The notes: a model not told the origin generated them from the sequence alone. 17,693 bases of DNA from an uncultured Muribaculaceae bacterium (GCA_947173755.1 CAMWGM010000008.1:1-17693); one strand, 5' to 3'. Positions 1-6,729 are shown, counted from the first letter of the stretch. Program-made: numbers and translations.

Positions 1-142
1 GGGTCCCTCTGGAGTCGACTGTCAGTTCGAGATCTTCTCCGTTATAGGTAGGATAGGAGTCGAAACGGCTGTCGGGGTTCTGGGCGTTTACGGCCAGAGG
101 AAGCCCCATGCAAAGCGCTGTGGCTACTGGAAGAATTTTCAT
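1..142 (-). CDS. Secreted protein N-terminus, probably type I pullulanase (partial)
   Basis: An ATG at 142 opens a leftward frame that runs without a stop to the window edge, giving 47 residues. The first 20 or so form a signal peptide: a short basic start (MKILP), a hydrophobic core rich in A, L and C, and a likely cleavage after VNA before QNPDS. The following mature stretch, about residues 22-47, contains FDSYPTYNGEDLELT and then a D-S-R-G-T turn. From memory this resembles the start of the CBM48-like module of type I pullulanases, which often reads YP-x-Y-x-G-x-DLGL before the first beta strands. If so, the enzyme would hydrolyse alpha-1,6 branches of pullulan or glycogen-type glucans outside the cytoplasm. 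Only the N-terminus is visible and no catalytic residue can be checked, so the family call is tentative; the secreted-protein call is firmer. I found no convincing Bacteroidota promoter in the roughly 60 bases upstream. Confidence 0.55.
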   Translation of the reverse strand, partial: MKILPVATALCMGLPLAVNAQNPDSRFDSYPTYNGEDLELTVDSRGT

Positions 143-203
143 ATTAATAACAATAGAATTGATGTTGGAAAGAAAAAGTAAGAATAATCTGAAAATATGG
201 CTT

Positions 204-232
204 ACGGGACGCGACGGTCAGTCGCGCCCCGT
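204..232 (-). terminator. Hairpin after the Cbp1-like lipoprotein gene
   Basis: Positions 204-215 pair with 221-232 around a 5-base loop (216-220). The only imperfection is A209 opposite C227. In the leftward transcript this becomes a U-G wobble, so the 12-bp stem is continuous only in RNA from the minus strand, which fits termination of the gene ending at 252. No uninterrupted U-run follows; the leftward sequence continues AAGCCATATTTTC. It may therefore be a weak terminator or a 3'-end stabilising structure. Apart from this hairpin I see nothing definite in 143-251. Confidence 0.5.
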
Positions 233-251
233 AGATGTTCGGGAAGTGGGA

Positions 252-1139
252 TCAGTCGACTTGGATAACCAGATAGTTGGAAGTCTGCCAGAATTTTGCA
301 GGATTGGTTATCTTGAGTACTTTCTGACCACCGGCTTCTTCGATCGTATAAGATTCTTTGGGCTGAGAGGTTAGCACTTTGGCTTTGTTGCTGTGGAGAG
401 CGATCTCGGTGAGGCTACGCTTGTCGGCGGCCGTGAAATAACTGCTGTCGAAATCGCTCGGCATCACTTTGCTCTTGCGCAGGAAGCCGGTCTCGAGAAT
501 GTCTTTCTCCTTGAGCTCTTTCTTTGTGCCGATGGCATAGTAGACTGTGTTGAGTTGAGTCTCCGCACGCTTTGCCTCCGCTTCGGCCATGGCGCGTGCT
601 TCGGCTTCGGTATTGTAAGCAGTGCTAAGGCTGTCTACTTCTGTGTTGAGGCCGGTGACGGTCGAAGTGAGTTCCTCGATCTTGATGTTGGCCTCGGCAA
701 GTTTGTTGGTGAGGGTGGAAAGTTCGGTGGTCTGATCGGCTATCTGGCCTTTCAGAGTCGCGATGGTCGAACGGAGAGTCTGGTTTTCGGCACCGAGTTT
801 CGACAGACGGGCCTCGAGTTGAGCAAGGCGTTCCTGACGTTCGCGGATGGTCTGCTGGATTGCTATGATGTCGTTGCGAATCTGCTCCTTACGCGAGGGT
901 GTCTCGTTCTGGAGGGATGTCGGTGTCGAGATGATCTTTTCGAGATCTTTGATCTGGTTCATGCCTGCCTGAATATCATTGACAAGCATCAGGAGAGAGT
1001 CCTGGGTGGCGAGGGTCTCTTTGAGATCACCTTTGAGTTGGGCGTTCTCGTTTTCGGCCTGTCGGAGTTTGTCACCGTTACAACCGGTGAGGATGGCTGC
1101 CAGAAGTACAGCCGCAATGCTGAATTTTTTCATTTTCAT
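252..1139 (-). CDS. Coiled-coil outer-membrane lipoprotein, Cbp1-like
   Basis: The product has 295 residues. It starts with a lipoprotein signal peptide: basic residues, hydrophobic core SIAAVLLAAI, then lipobox LTGC with Cys20 as the lipidated residue. About residues 24-195 are rich in A, E, K, L, Q and T with hydrophobic residues at heptad-like spacing, which predicts a long coiled coil. The C-terminal 95 or so residues form a separate compact module beginning YYAIGTKKELKEK and ending in a run of short beta strands (KVLKITNPAKFW, then SNYLVIQVD). From memory this architecture matches Bacteroides lipoproteins annotated as the Cbp1 family, named for a collagen-binding adhesin of B. fragilis. 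I cannot confirm ligand binding here, and the name should not be read as function. ATG codons at 1139 and 1133 are both possible starts. The gene lies 51 bp after rsmI and is followed by the hairpin at 204-232. I saw no clear promoter in the 51-bp gap. Confidence 0.8.
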   Translation of the reverse strand: MKMKKFSIAAVLLAAILTGCNGDKLRQAENENAQLKGDLKETLATQDSLLMLVNDIQAGMNQIKDLEKIISTPTSLQNETPSRKEQIRNDIIAIQQTIRERQERLAQLEARLSKLGAENQTLRSTIATLKGQIADQTTELSTLTNKLAEANIKIEELTSTVTGLNTEVDSLSTAYNTEAEARAMAEAEAKRAETQLNTVYYAIGTKKELKEKDILETGFLRKSKVMPSDFDSSYFTAADKRSLTEIALHSNKAKVLTSQPKESYTIEEAGGQKVLKITNPAKFWQTSNYLVIQVD

Positions 1140-1190
1140 TGCTGTCGATATTGAGTTTTTAGTCTGTCACCGAGGTGGGCTGAGAGTGTT

Positions 1191-1922
1191 TCAGTCAGAT
1201 TCCTCGTCGGTGTTTTTGTACTTGTTTCGATGCGTCCTGGGCCCTTCGTCGGGCTTAGGTGCTATAACTATAACAATCTCACCCTTGGGATTGTTTGTTG
1301 AGAAAAATTCTGCCAGTTCGCCCAGTGTGCCTCTGACGGTTGTCTCGAATTTTTTCGATATTTCTCTCGAGACCGACCCTTCCCGGTCGGTGCCGCAGAT
1401 TTCGGCCATTTCCGAAAGTGTTTTCGCAAGCCGCAGGGGCGATTCATATACCACAGAGGTGCATGTCGAAGCCGCTATCTGCTCGAGACGGGTGCGACGA
1501 CCCTTTTTGGGGGGAAGAAATCCTTCGAACGTGAACCGATCGGTTGGCAGACCTGAGTTGACAAGAGCCGGGACAAAGGCTGTCGCCCCGGGAAGACATT
1601 CGACATCTATATCCTGACGACGGCATTCTCTCGAAAGCATGAAACCGGGATCGCTTATGCCCGGTGTCCCGGCATCGGAGATGAGAGCGACGTTTTCTCC
1701 TGCGAGCAGTCGGTCCACAACGGGTGCGGTGGCCGAATGTTCGTTGAATTTATGGTAACTTGAACAGGGGGTGTCGATCTCAAACCGTTTGAGCAAAGGA
1801 GCCGAGGTGCGGGTGTCTTCGGCATAGATACGGTCGACATGACGGAGTACTTCTATGGCCCTCGGCGTCATGTCGTCCATATTGCCCACTGGTGTAGGCA
1901 CGATGTATAGTTTTCCTGCCAT
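1191..1922 (-). CDS. rsmI: 16S rRNA (cytidine-1402-2'-O)-methyltransferase RsmI
   Basis: RsmI uses S-adenosylmethionine to 2'-O-methylate C1402 of 16S rRNA in the 30S decoding centre. The 243-residue product is a single tetrapyrrole-methylase-type domain. Visible family motifs in order are the N-terminal strand LYIVPTPVGN (residues 5-14), AEDTRTS (34-40), the SAM-binding glycine-rich stretch LISDAGTPGISDPGF (80-94), PGATAFVPAL (111-120) and the loop FEGFLPPKKGRR (132-143). It ends in a hydrophilic tail. Some RsmI proteins are 270-290 residues with a further C-terminal domain; this one lacks it, as is common for short forms. The ATG at 1922 is 6 bp beyond the stop of the preceding gene (1929), so it is probably the last gene of the surE-dacB-hypothetical-rsmI unit. 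Confidence 0.96.
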   Translation of the reverse strand: MAGKLYIVPTPVGNMDDMTPRAIEVLRHVDRIYAEDTRTSAPLLKRFEIDTPCSSYHKFNEHSATAPVVDRLLAGENVALISDAGTPGISDPGFMLSRECRRQDIDVECLPGATAFVPALVNSGLPTDRFTFEGFLPPKKGRRTRLEQIAASTCTSVVYESPLRLAKTLSEMAEICGTDREGSVSREISKKFETTVRGTLGELAEFFSTNNPKGEIVIVIAPKPDEGPRTHRNKYKNTDEESD

Positions 1923-1928
1923 TGTGTC

Positions 1929-2579
1929 TCAACTGAAGTGGCGCCCGAGGATGGTTATGAAGTCCTTGACTTCATCGCGGGAGGGGTCGAGACAAAGATC
2001 CTCGGTGAGATATTCGCTTGCTTCGTCGATAGTGGACATGTATCCGAGTTGAGTGATGGCTTCCTCGAAAGCCTCTTCGGAGTTGTCGAAGAGTTCGCGG
2101 CGGAAACGGAATTTATCGTTGAGCGAGAAAAGTTGCATCAGACTCGGAGCAGAGGAATCGGCCGCGATATCTTCGACACGACGCTGAAGTTTGGAGAAAA
2201 TATCTTTTACAGGGGTTGTCAGCTGATCCTTGTCAGCAGCCATTTCGGTCGTTTCGAAATCGTCATCATATTCGTCGGGATCCTCCTGAACGAACTGTCC
2301 GGAATCCGGTTCTTCTTCCTGCTCGGGCATTGGATCCGAAAACGACTTTTCGGTGACAGAATTTATTTCCGTTTCATCCGGAGTCTCGACCGTAGTCACG
2401 GTCTCCGTGACCTCAGACTCTGCAAATCCGTTAAGTGCGAGAGCCTGAGCGAGTTCTTCGCTCTTTTCCGCCAGCATCGATGCGAGTTCGGGACGTTCGG
2501 CATCAGACTCGAGGGCAACACGGAGCAGCCCTTCCAATTCAATCGTTTTCCTGATCAGCAGGGAGTAATCGGGTTTCAT
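1929..2579 (-). CDS. Conserved hypothetical protein, acidic, Bacteroidales type
   Basis: I do not recognise a function. I start at the ATG at 2579 (216 residues, MKPDYSLLIRK...) rather than the TTG at 2606, because ATG is far more usual. The N-terminal 60 residues look helical (SLLIRKTIELEGLLRVALES). Residues of about 60-125 are low complexity and very acidic, with E/D-rich runs such as PEQEEEPDSG and PDEYDDDFE, probably a disordered linker. The C-terminal 90 residues are the structured, family-like part, including LFSLNDKFRFRRELFDNSEE and a final helix VKDFITILGRHF. I recall similar C-terminal modules in Bacteroides hypothetical proteins. There is no signal peptide or membrane segment, so the protein is likely cytoplasmic. 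It overlaps the 3' end of dacB by 41 bp and precedes rsmI by 6 bp, so co-transcription and translational coupling are likely. Confidence 0.82.
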   Translation of the reverse strand: MKPDYSLLIRKTIELEGLLRVALESDAERPELASMLAEKSEELAQALALNGFAESEVTETVTTVETPDETEINSVTEKSFSDPMPEQEEEPDSGQFVQEDPDEYDDDFETTEMAADKDQLTTPVKDIFSKLQRRVEDIAADSSAPSLMQLFSLNDKFRFRRELFDNSEEAFEEAITQLGYMSTIDEASEYLTEDLCLDPSRDEVKDFITILGRHFS

Positions 2580-3954
2580 TATCTTGGAAATTTTCGTTTG
2601 TTTCAATTTGTTCCTGAGGAACGAAAAGGTTTAAAAGGAGTCGCTGGAAAGCGCCTTTAAGAGCACTTCGCGAGCATCGGAAATCGTTTGCGATAAAAAC
2701 GATGGCATGTGTAGGCCGCCCCGTTTCCTCATCAAAAAGATATCCGGCATAACTCTGGACTCCTTTCATCGAGCCTGTCTTCATGGCTACCAGCCCTTCC
2801 AACGGTGTCTCGGCTAAAAAATACTTGAGAGTTCCTTCAAGACCGGCGCGGGGGAAAAGGGTCTGATATGTGCGACCCTGTTCACCGAGAGACATTGCCT
2901 GAAGGAGCGACATCATGAACCTGCCGGTCAGCCGGTCGTTTCGAGACAGGCCGCTTCCGTCAACAAGGTTTACTTTATAAGGTACAAGCGCGAGGTCAGC
3001 CCAGATCTGACTTTGCTCGGCCAGTGCTTCCTTGCGAGTTCGCCCGGGAGTGAGGGCTCGAAGAGTTGCCTCGGCCATCATGTTGTCGGAGTGGAACATA
3101 AGGCTTCGCATGATGTCGGCAAGTGCGGGTGAGCGATGCGAATAGAGCAATGTGCATTGGTCGGAATTTTTGACATCGTTACCCTCGACACTTATGCCGT
3201 AAGAAGCAAGACGGTCCGTTATTTCCTGACGCATGGCTTTGGCGGGATAGGGCATCGCCACACTCTCAGAAGTGGCGCGACGAGATCCACTGACATCGAA
3301 AACCTCGGATCCGTCCTTACGGGATATTTTGACACCGCGACCTTTGCGAGGAGAGTATTTCACCTTGATATCCGGAACCTTGGGAGAGGAGCCACCGGAA
3401 GGGAGCGACAGCACGAAACGGTTGTCGCGAAAATTGGCACCGTGAAGACGAGTTCCGTAGGGATATACAAGGTCTTCTTCCATCCATCCAGGGGGAGTGG
3501 TGGCATCGGGAAAATCAGACTCATCGATCACAATCCTGCCTTTGACGCGTTTCACACCGAGCACCGACAAAGCGTGAGCGATGCTGTCGGCAAAACCGGC
3601 TGTCTCAGGGAAGAAACGCGACTCTATGGTTGGATCGCCGGATGCCTTGACAACGATGTCGCCGGTCAGCACGGAATCTTTGACCGTCCCCAAGGCGACT
3701 ACCGGCGTCACGAAACATTCGTCGGGAGACGCGATGTTGAGTAAGGACGCTGTTGTGACGGCTTTGGTGATCGAAGCGGGTATGAGCGGACGGTCGGAGT
3801 TGACGTTTACAAGATCAGTTCCCAGCCGAAGATCCCGGATGACGATTGTAGTGTTGAGCGTGTCGACACCTTTCACATTCAGCGGAAACGCAGAAGCGAA
3901 GAGTGCGCCGGACAGCAAGAGGACGCAAAAGATGAAGCGCAACAATCTTATCAC
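2539..3954 (-). CDS. dacB: D-Ala-D-Ala carboxypeptidase/endopeptidase, PBP4 family (peptidase S13)
   Basis: This periplasmic low-molecular-mass penicillin-binding protein would remove terminal D-alanine from, or cleave D-Ala-meso-DAP cross-links in, peptidoglycan. The 471-residue product has a signal peptide (core FIFCVLLLSGALFASA, likely cleavage near residue 22). All three active-site motifs are present: SITK at 61-64 with nucleophile Ser61, SDN at 289-291, and KTGS at 392-395. The S13-type block VDGSGLSRND lies at 331-340. Between the first two motifs is the long insertion typical of PBP4 enzymes. The start is a GTG at 3954, whose bases overlap the surE stop in a 4-bp GTGA junction; no nearby in-frame ATG fits. 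Beyond the last family-like segment (about FQRLLLNLF, ending at residue 444) there is a hydrophilic tail of 27 residues. The coding of its last 13 or so residues overlaps the next gene. Confidence 0.95.
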   Translation of the reverse strand: MIRLLRFIFCVLLLSGALFASAFPLNVKGVDTLNTTIVIRDLRLGTDLVNVNSDRPLIPASITKAVTTASLLNIASPDECFVTPVVALGTVKDSVLTGDIVVKASGDPTIESRFFPETAGFADSIAHALSVLGVKRVKGRIVIDESDFPDATTPPGWMEEDLVYPYGTRLHGANFRDNRFVLSLPSGGSSPKVPDIKVKYSPRKGRGVKISRKDGSEVFDVSGSRRATSESVAMPYPAKAMRQEITDRLASYGISVEGNDVKNSDQCTLLYSHRSPALADIMRSLMFHSDNMMAEATLRALTPGRTRKEALAEQSQIWADLALVPYKVNLVDGSGLSRNDRLTGRFMMSLLQAMSLGEQGRTYQTLFPRAGLEGTLKYFLAETPLEGLVAMKTGSMKGVQSYAGYLFDEETGRPTHAIVFIANDFRCSRSALKGAFQRLLLNLFVPQEQIETNENFQDNETRLLPADQEND

Positions 3955-4742
3955 GATCCCAGCACCTCTTTTATGGTATCGATACTATCGGTTGCCGTCT
4001 GGTCCGGGCGGATCGGAACAACTGACGCATAGCCGCGGGCGAGCCAGTATTCGTCTGTCTCGGGACAGTCAGGTTCCTCGTTGTGAAAACGGCCGGTGAG
4101 CCAGTAGGAGGTTCTTCCGTAGGGTGTCACGAAGTCGGCGTATTCTTCTGTCCAATAGCCTTTGGCCGCCCGGACAACCTTGACTCCCGCAGGAATAACC
4201 TCTTTAGGGAAATTGACATTGAGACAGAGACCTTCGGGAAGTCCTTTCGTGAGAACCGAATCGATGATGTGGCATATTATCGGATCGCACTGGTCAAGGC
4301 GAGCCTCGGGATCATGGCTAAGCAATGAGAATCCGACTGACGGAATACCGATGAGGCATCCCTCCATCGCGGCGCCCATTGTGCCAGAATAGATATTGTT
4401 GACGGCTGCGTTTGAGCCGTGGTTGATGCCGGATAAAATGAGGTCGGGACGGCTTGGGACGATGGCGTGCATAGCCAGTTTCACGCAATCGACGGGAGTG
4501 CCGCTGACGCTGTAGACCTTCACGTTTTCCGAAAGATCAGGATATTTATTGATGTAAAGCGGTTCGCCAACAGTGAGTGCCGACGACATTCCTGACTGGG
4601 GTGATAGAGGAGCGGCAATGATTACGTCGCCATAGCGCGATGCAAGTGTGGCAAGATGCCGGATGCCTCGGGCCTCAACCCCGTCATCGTTAGCCACGAG
4701 TATGAGTGGCCGTTGGGAAATAATGTTCTTTTCGTTTTGCAT
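3951..4742 (-). CDS. surE: 5'/3'-nucleotidase SurE
   Basis: SurE is a metal-dependent phosphatase acting on nucleoside 5'- and 3'-monophosphates, linked to stationary-phase survival in other bacteria. Counting from the ATG at 4742, the product has 263 residues. The diagnostic metal-site motif ANDDG falls at 17-21 (Asp19 and Asp20), followed by the conserved serine of SPQSGMSS (Ser50) and the asparagine of LSGINHGSN (Asn107). These correspond to the family's Asp-Asp-Ser-Asn set. The segment VSGTPVDCVKLA (about 79-90) is also typical. An in-frame GTG lies 9 bp upstream at 4751; I prefer the ATG. The upstream -7 element TAGATTTG leaves a leader of about 30 bases for either start. The stop overlaps the dacB GTG start by 4 bp, so surE leads the four-gene leftward unit. 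Confidence 0.95.
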   Translation of the reverse strand: MQNEKNIISQRPLILVANDDGVEARGIRHLATLASRYGDVIIAAPLSPQSGMSSALTVGEPLYINKYPDLSENVKVYSVSGTPVDCVKLAMHAIVPSRPDLILSGINHGSNAAVNNIYSGTMGAAMEGCLIGIPSVGFSLLSHDPEARLDQCDPIICHIIDSVLTKGLPEGLCLNVNFPKEVIPAGVKVVRAAKGYWTEEYADFVTPYGRTSYWLTGRFHNEEPDCPETDEYWLARGYASVVPIRPDQTATDSIDTIKEVLGS

Positions 4743-4778
4743 ATTACTCACAAAGGTACCGAAAAAACTGAATTCTCA

Positions 4779-4786
4779 CAAATCTA
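4779..4786 (-). promoter_or_regulatory. Likely -7 element of the surE promoter
   Basis: The leftward strand reads TAGATTTG here, a full match to the Bacteroidota -7 consensus TAnnTTTG. It would start RNA near 4772-4776, about 30 bases before the surE ATG. The -33 side is weak: the only close candidate is TTTA at 4804-4807 with a 17-bp spacer, while a true TTTG at 4816-4819 is 29 bp away. A short inverted repeat ATCTA / TAGAT (4782-4786 and 4795-4799) overlaps the element. Confidence 0.55.
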
Positions 4787-4806
4787 GAAATGTTTAGATC
4801 CGTTAA

Positions 4807-4820
4807 ATTTGTCGTCAAAT
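4807..4820. promoter_or_regulatory. ATTTG-TCGT-CAAAT dyad between surE and the cyd operon
   Basis: The 14-bp element ATTTG-TCGT-CAAAT has perfect 5-bp arms around 4 bases. This 5-4-5 geometry is the one used by CRP/FNR-family dimers (the FNR box is TTGAT-N4-ATCAA). It lies about 80 bp upstream of the expected cyd start and about 40 bp upstream of the expected surE start, so it could act on either. The regulator is unknown, and the arms are AT-rich and short, so chance is possible. Confidence 0.35.
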
Positions 4821-4858
4821 GTATTTTATTGCTATATGATGTTCGGCAGGAAGCAAAA

Positions 4859-4890
4859 TTTGCGATTGGAGAAAAAAAGTTTTATCTTTG
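4859..4890 (+). promoter_or_regulatory. Consensus Bacteroidota promoter of the DUF4492-cydA-cydB operon
   Basis: TTTG at 4859-4862 and TATCTTTG at 4883-4890 are separated by 20 bp, an exact match to the -33 TTTG / -7 TAnnTTTG consensus of the primary Bacteroidota sigma factor. Transcription should start a few bases after the G at 4890, in the sequence CGAT that directly precedes the ATG at 4895. The transcript would thus have almost no leader. Confidence 0.85.
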
Positions 4891-4894
4891 CGAT

Positions 4895-5107
4895 ATGAAT
4901 TTTTTCAACAAGATCTATCGGCTTTATTACGACGGATTCCGCTCGATGACCATCGGACGTACTCTCTGGGTGGTGATCATAGTGAAACTCGTGGTGATGT
5001 TTGTCGTGTTGCGTCTGTTCTTCTTTCCGAACGTTCTCGAGGAGAATTATTCCTCGGATGCCGAAAGGGCGGCAGCGGTAAGAGAGTCGATGATAGACCG
5101 AAGATAA
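4895..5107 (+). CDS. DUF4492 family small membrane protein, cyd operon leader gene
   Basis: This 70-residue protein has an amphipathic start (MNFFNKIYRLYYDGFRSMT), one strongly hydrophobic segment at about 23-44 (TLWVVIIVKLVVMFVVLRLF) ending in FFFPNVL, and a charged C-terminus. From memory, the pattern YxDGFRxMTxGRTLW followed by one membrane helix and FFFPN is DUF4492, a small Bacteroidota family found directly upstream of cydA. A longer frame opens at an ATG at 4790, but that start lies upstream of the promoter ending at 4890, so I place the start at 4895. The gap to cydA is 43 bp. No CydX-like frame follows cydB before the terminator at 7886. The position makes an accessory or assembly role for cytochrome bd plausible, but that is inference; no enzymatic motif is visible. 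Confidence 0.9.
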   Translation: MNFFNKIYRLYYDGFRSMTIGRTLWVVIIVKLVVMFVVLRLFFFPNVLEENYSSDAERAAAVRESMIDRR

Positions 5108-5150
5108 ATCTACTTACAACTTTCATTATACCTTTTATTTCTAAAGAGAC

Positions 5151-6710
5151 ATGAACGACTTATTGCATCTCGTTGACTGGTCGAGGGCACAGTTTGCCCT
5201 AACCGCGATGTATCATTGGCTCTTCGTGCCGCTGACCATCGGACTTTCGCTGATCGTCGCCATCATGGAGACCATCTACTACCGCACCGGCGACACCGCC
5301 TGGAAAGGAATCACAAAATTCTGGATGACGCTCTTCGGCATAAACTTCGCCTGCGGCGTGGCCACGGGACTGATTCTCGAGTTTGAGTTCGGAACGAACT
5401 GGTCGAATTACTCATGGTTTGTAGGCGACATTTTCGGTGCTCCTCTCGCCATCGAGGGTCTTTTCGCATTCTTTATGGAGGCGACATTCGTGGCAGTGAT
5501 GTTCTTCGGATGGAACAAAGTGAGCCGTGGATTCCATCTTGCATCCACCTGGCTGACTGTGCTCGGTGTCACCCTTTCGGCTCTCTGGATTCTCGTAGCC
5601 AATGCGTGGATGCAGTCGCCGGTTGGCATGGAGTTCAATCCTGCCGAGATGCGAAACGTGATGACCGATTTCTGGGCTGTGGCTCTCAGCCCTGTAGCGA
5701 TCAACAAGTTTTTCCACACCGTATTCAGTGCATGGACGCTTGCCGGTGTTTTCGTCATCGGTGTCAGCAGTTGGCTCCTGCTCAAGAAACGTAATGAAGG
5801 CGCAGCTGTCGAGTCGGTAAAAGTCGGTTCGATTGTCGGACTTGCAGGTATCCTTCTCACTCTGTTCACCGGCCACGGCTCAGCCGTAGAGGTGGCCCGT
5901 GTCCAGCCTATGAAACTTGCCGCGATGGAGGGTCTCTACCGCGGTTCGGTTGGTCAGGATCTCGTCGGTGTGGGAGTGCTTCGTCCTGACGGGCCTGTGG
6001 ATGAGGATGGCCTCGCATTCAGCGTGGATATTCCTCACGGACTTTCTTATCTGATCTACGGCAAACCGGATCGTTTCGTACCGGGTATATATGACCTTAT
6101 CGACGGTCGCGAGATCACTACCGACGGCGACACCGTGTTCACGGAAAGTTATGCCGATAAAATCGCCATGGGGCTGAAGGCTCAGAAAGCACTCGCCGAC
6201 TACAATGCTGCAGCAAAGGCAAACGACGAGGCAGCGATGGCAACGGCAGCTGCAGAGGTGAAAGCCAATTTCGCAAACTTCGGATACGGTTATCTTCCTT
6301 CGCCCGAAGCGGCGATCCCTCCGGTCGGGATGTCGTTCTATGCGTTCCGCATAATGGTCATGGCCGGAGGTTTCCTGCTGTTGCTTTTCGCAGTGATGAC
6401 ATGGTGGTCGTTCCGCCGCAGGCAACTTCTTTCAAACAAGATCGTATGCTGGATCGGTATGCTGTCGGTGGTTATTGTCTGGGTATGCTCGCAGGCAGGA
6501 TGGATCGTGGCCGAAGTGGGCCGTCAGCCCTGGGTGATCCAAAATCTGATGCCGACTACCGCCGCAATCTCGGGCATTCAGTCGGGATCGGTGGAACTCA
6601 CATTCTGGATTTTCGCCATTCTCTTCACCTGTCTTCTTATCGCCGAAATCTCAATCATGCTCCGATATATCAGTTCGGCCTCAAAGAAAAATATCGAACA
6701 AACCGTCTAA
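5151..6710 (+). CDS. cydA: Cytochrome bd ubiquinol oxidase subunit I (CydA)
   Basis: CydA is the haem-carrying subunit of the cytoplasmic-membrane oxidase that oxidises quinol and reduces O2 to water. The 519-residue product is about the length of E. coli CydA. By position and context the haem ligands are His22 (AMYHWLFVPL; b595/d region), His189 (NKFFHTVFSAW; b558), Met402 (FRIMVMAGG; b558), Glu102 (AIEGLFAFF) and Glu455 (VAEVGRQPW). The quinol-site residues Lys255 and Glu260 are in VQPMKLAAME, and the invariant GRQPW is at 457-461. About 134 residues separate Glu260 from the PPVGMSF block, so the periplasmic Q-loop is of the long type. It includes an Ala-rich helical stretch near 343-375. 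The gene follows DUF4492 by 43 bp and precedes cydB by 19 bp. The gap before it holds only an imperfect -7-like TACCTTTT (5129-5136), so I assume it depends on the upstream promoter. Confidence 0.98.
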   Translation: MNDLLHLVDWSRAQFALTAMYHWLFVPLTIGLSLIVAIMETIYYRTGDTAWKGITKFWMTLFGINFACGVATGLILEFEFGTNWSNYSWFVGDIFGAPLAIEGLFAFFMEATFVAVMFFGWNKVSRGFHLASTWLTVLGVTLSALWILVANAWMQSPVGMEFNPAEMRNVMTDFWAVALSPVAINKFFHTVFSAWTLAGVFVIGVSSWLLLKKRNEGAAVESVKVGSIVGLAGILLTLFTGHGSAVEVARVQPMKLAAMEGLYRGSVGQDLVGVGVLRPDGPVDEDGLAFSVDIPHGLSYLIYGKPDRFVPGIYDLIDGREITTDGDTVFTESYADKIAMGLKAQKALADYNAAAKANDEAAMATAAAEVKANFANFGYGYLPSPEAAIPPVGMSFYAFRIMVMAGGFLLLLFAVMTWWSFRRRQLLSNKIVCWIGMLSVVIVWVCSQAGWIVAEVGRQPWVIQNLMPTTAAISGIQSGSVELTFWIFAILFTCLLIAEISIMLRYISSASKKNIEQTV

Positions 6711-6729
6711 CCTCCTTCAATAGAAAATT

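Noticed and set aside
393..1154. Long rightward open frame of 253 codons opposite the lipoprotein gene
   Set aside because: It is antisense to a gene with clear signal peptide, lipobox and coiled coil. The predicted protein has no recognisable family, and stop codons are scarce there because of the codon usage of the real gene.
2604..2606. TTG start for the hypothetical protein before rsmI
   Set aside because: An ATG lies 27 bp downstream at 2579 and begins the family-like sequence; TTG starts are rare.
1938..2660. Rightward frame of 240 codons opposite the hypothetical gene
   Set aside because: It is a shadow of the acidic protein (GAA/GAG codons read as TTC/CTC), giving an F/L-rich nonsense product, and it runs into dacB.
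4749..4751. GTG start for SurE
   Set aside because: An ATG 9 bp downstream is more likely and keeps all conserved residues. The GTG cannot be fully excluded.
4790..4894. Extended N-terminus for the DUF4492 protein from an ATG at 4790
   Set aside because: The extension lies upstream of and across the consensus promoter (4859-4890), and the family sequence starts at MNFFNKIY.
5129..5136. TACCTTTT as an internal promoter for cydA
   Set aside because: It lacks the final G of the -7 box and has no TTTG at the -33 position; the strong promoter at 4859-4890 is sufficient.
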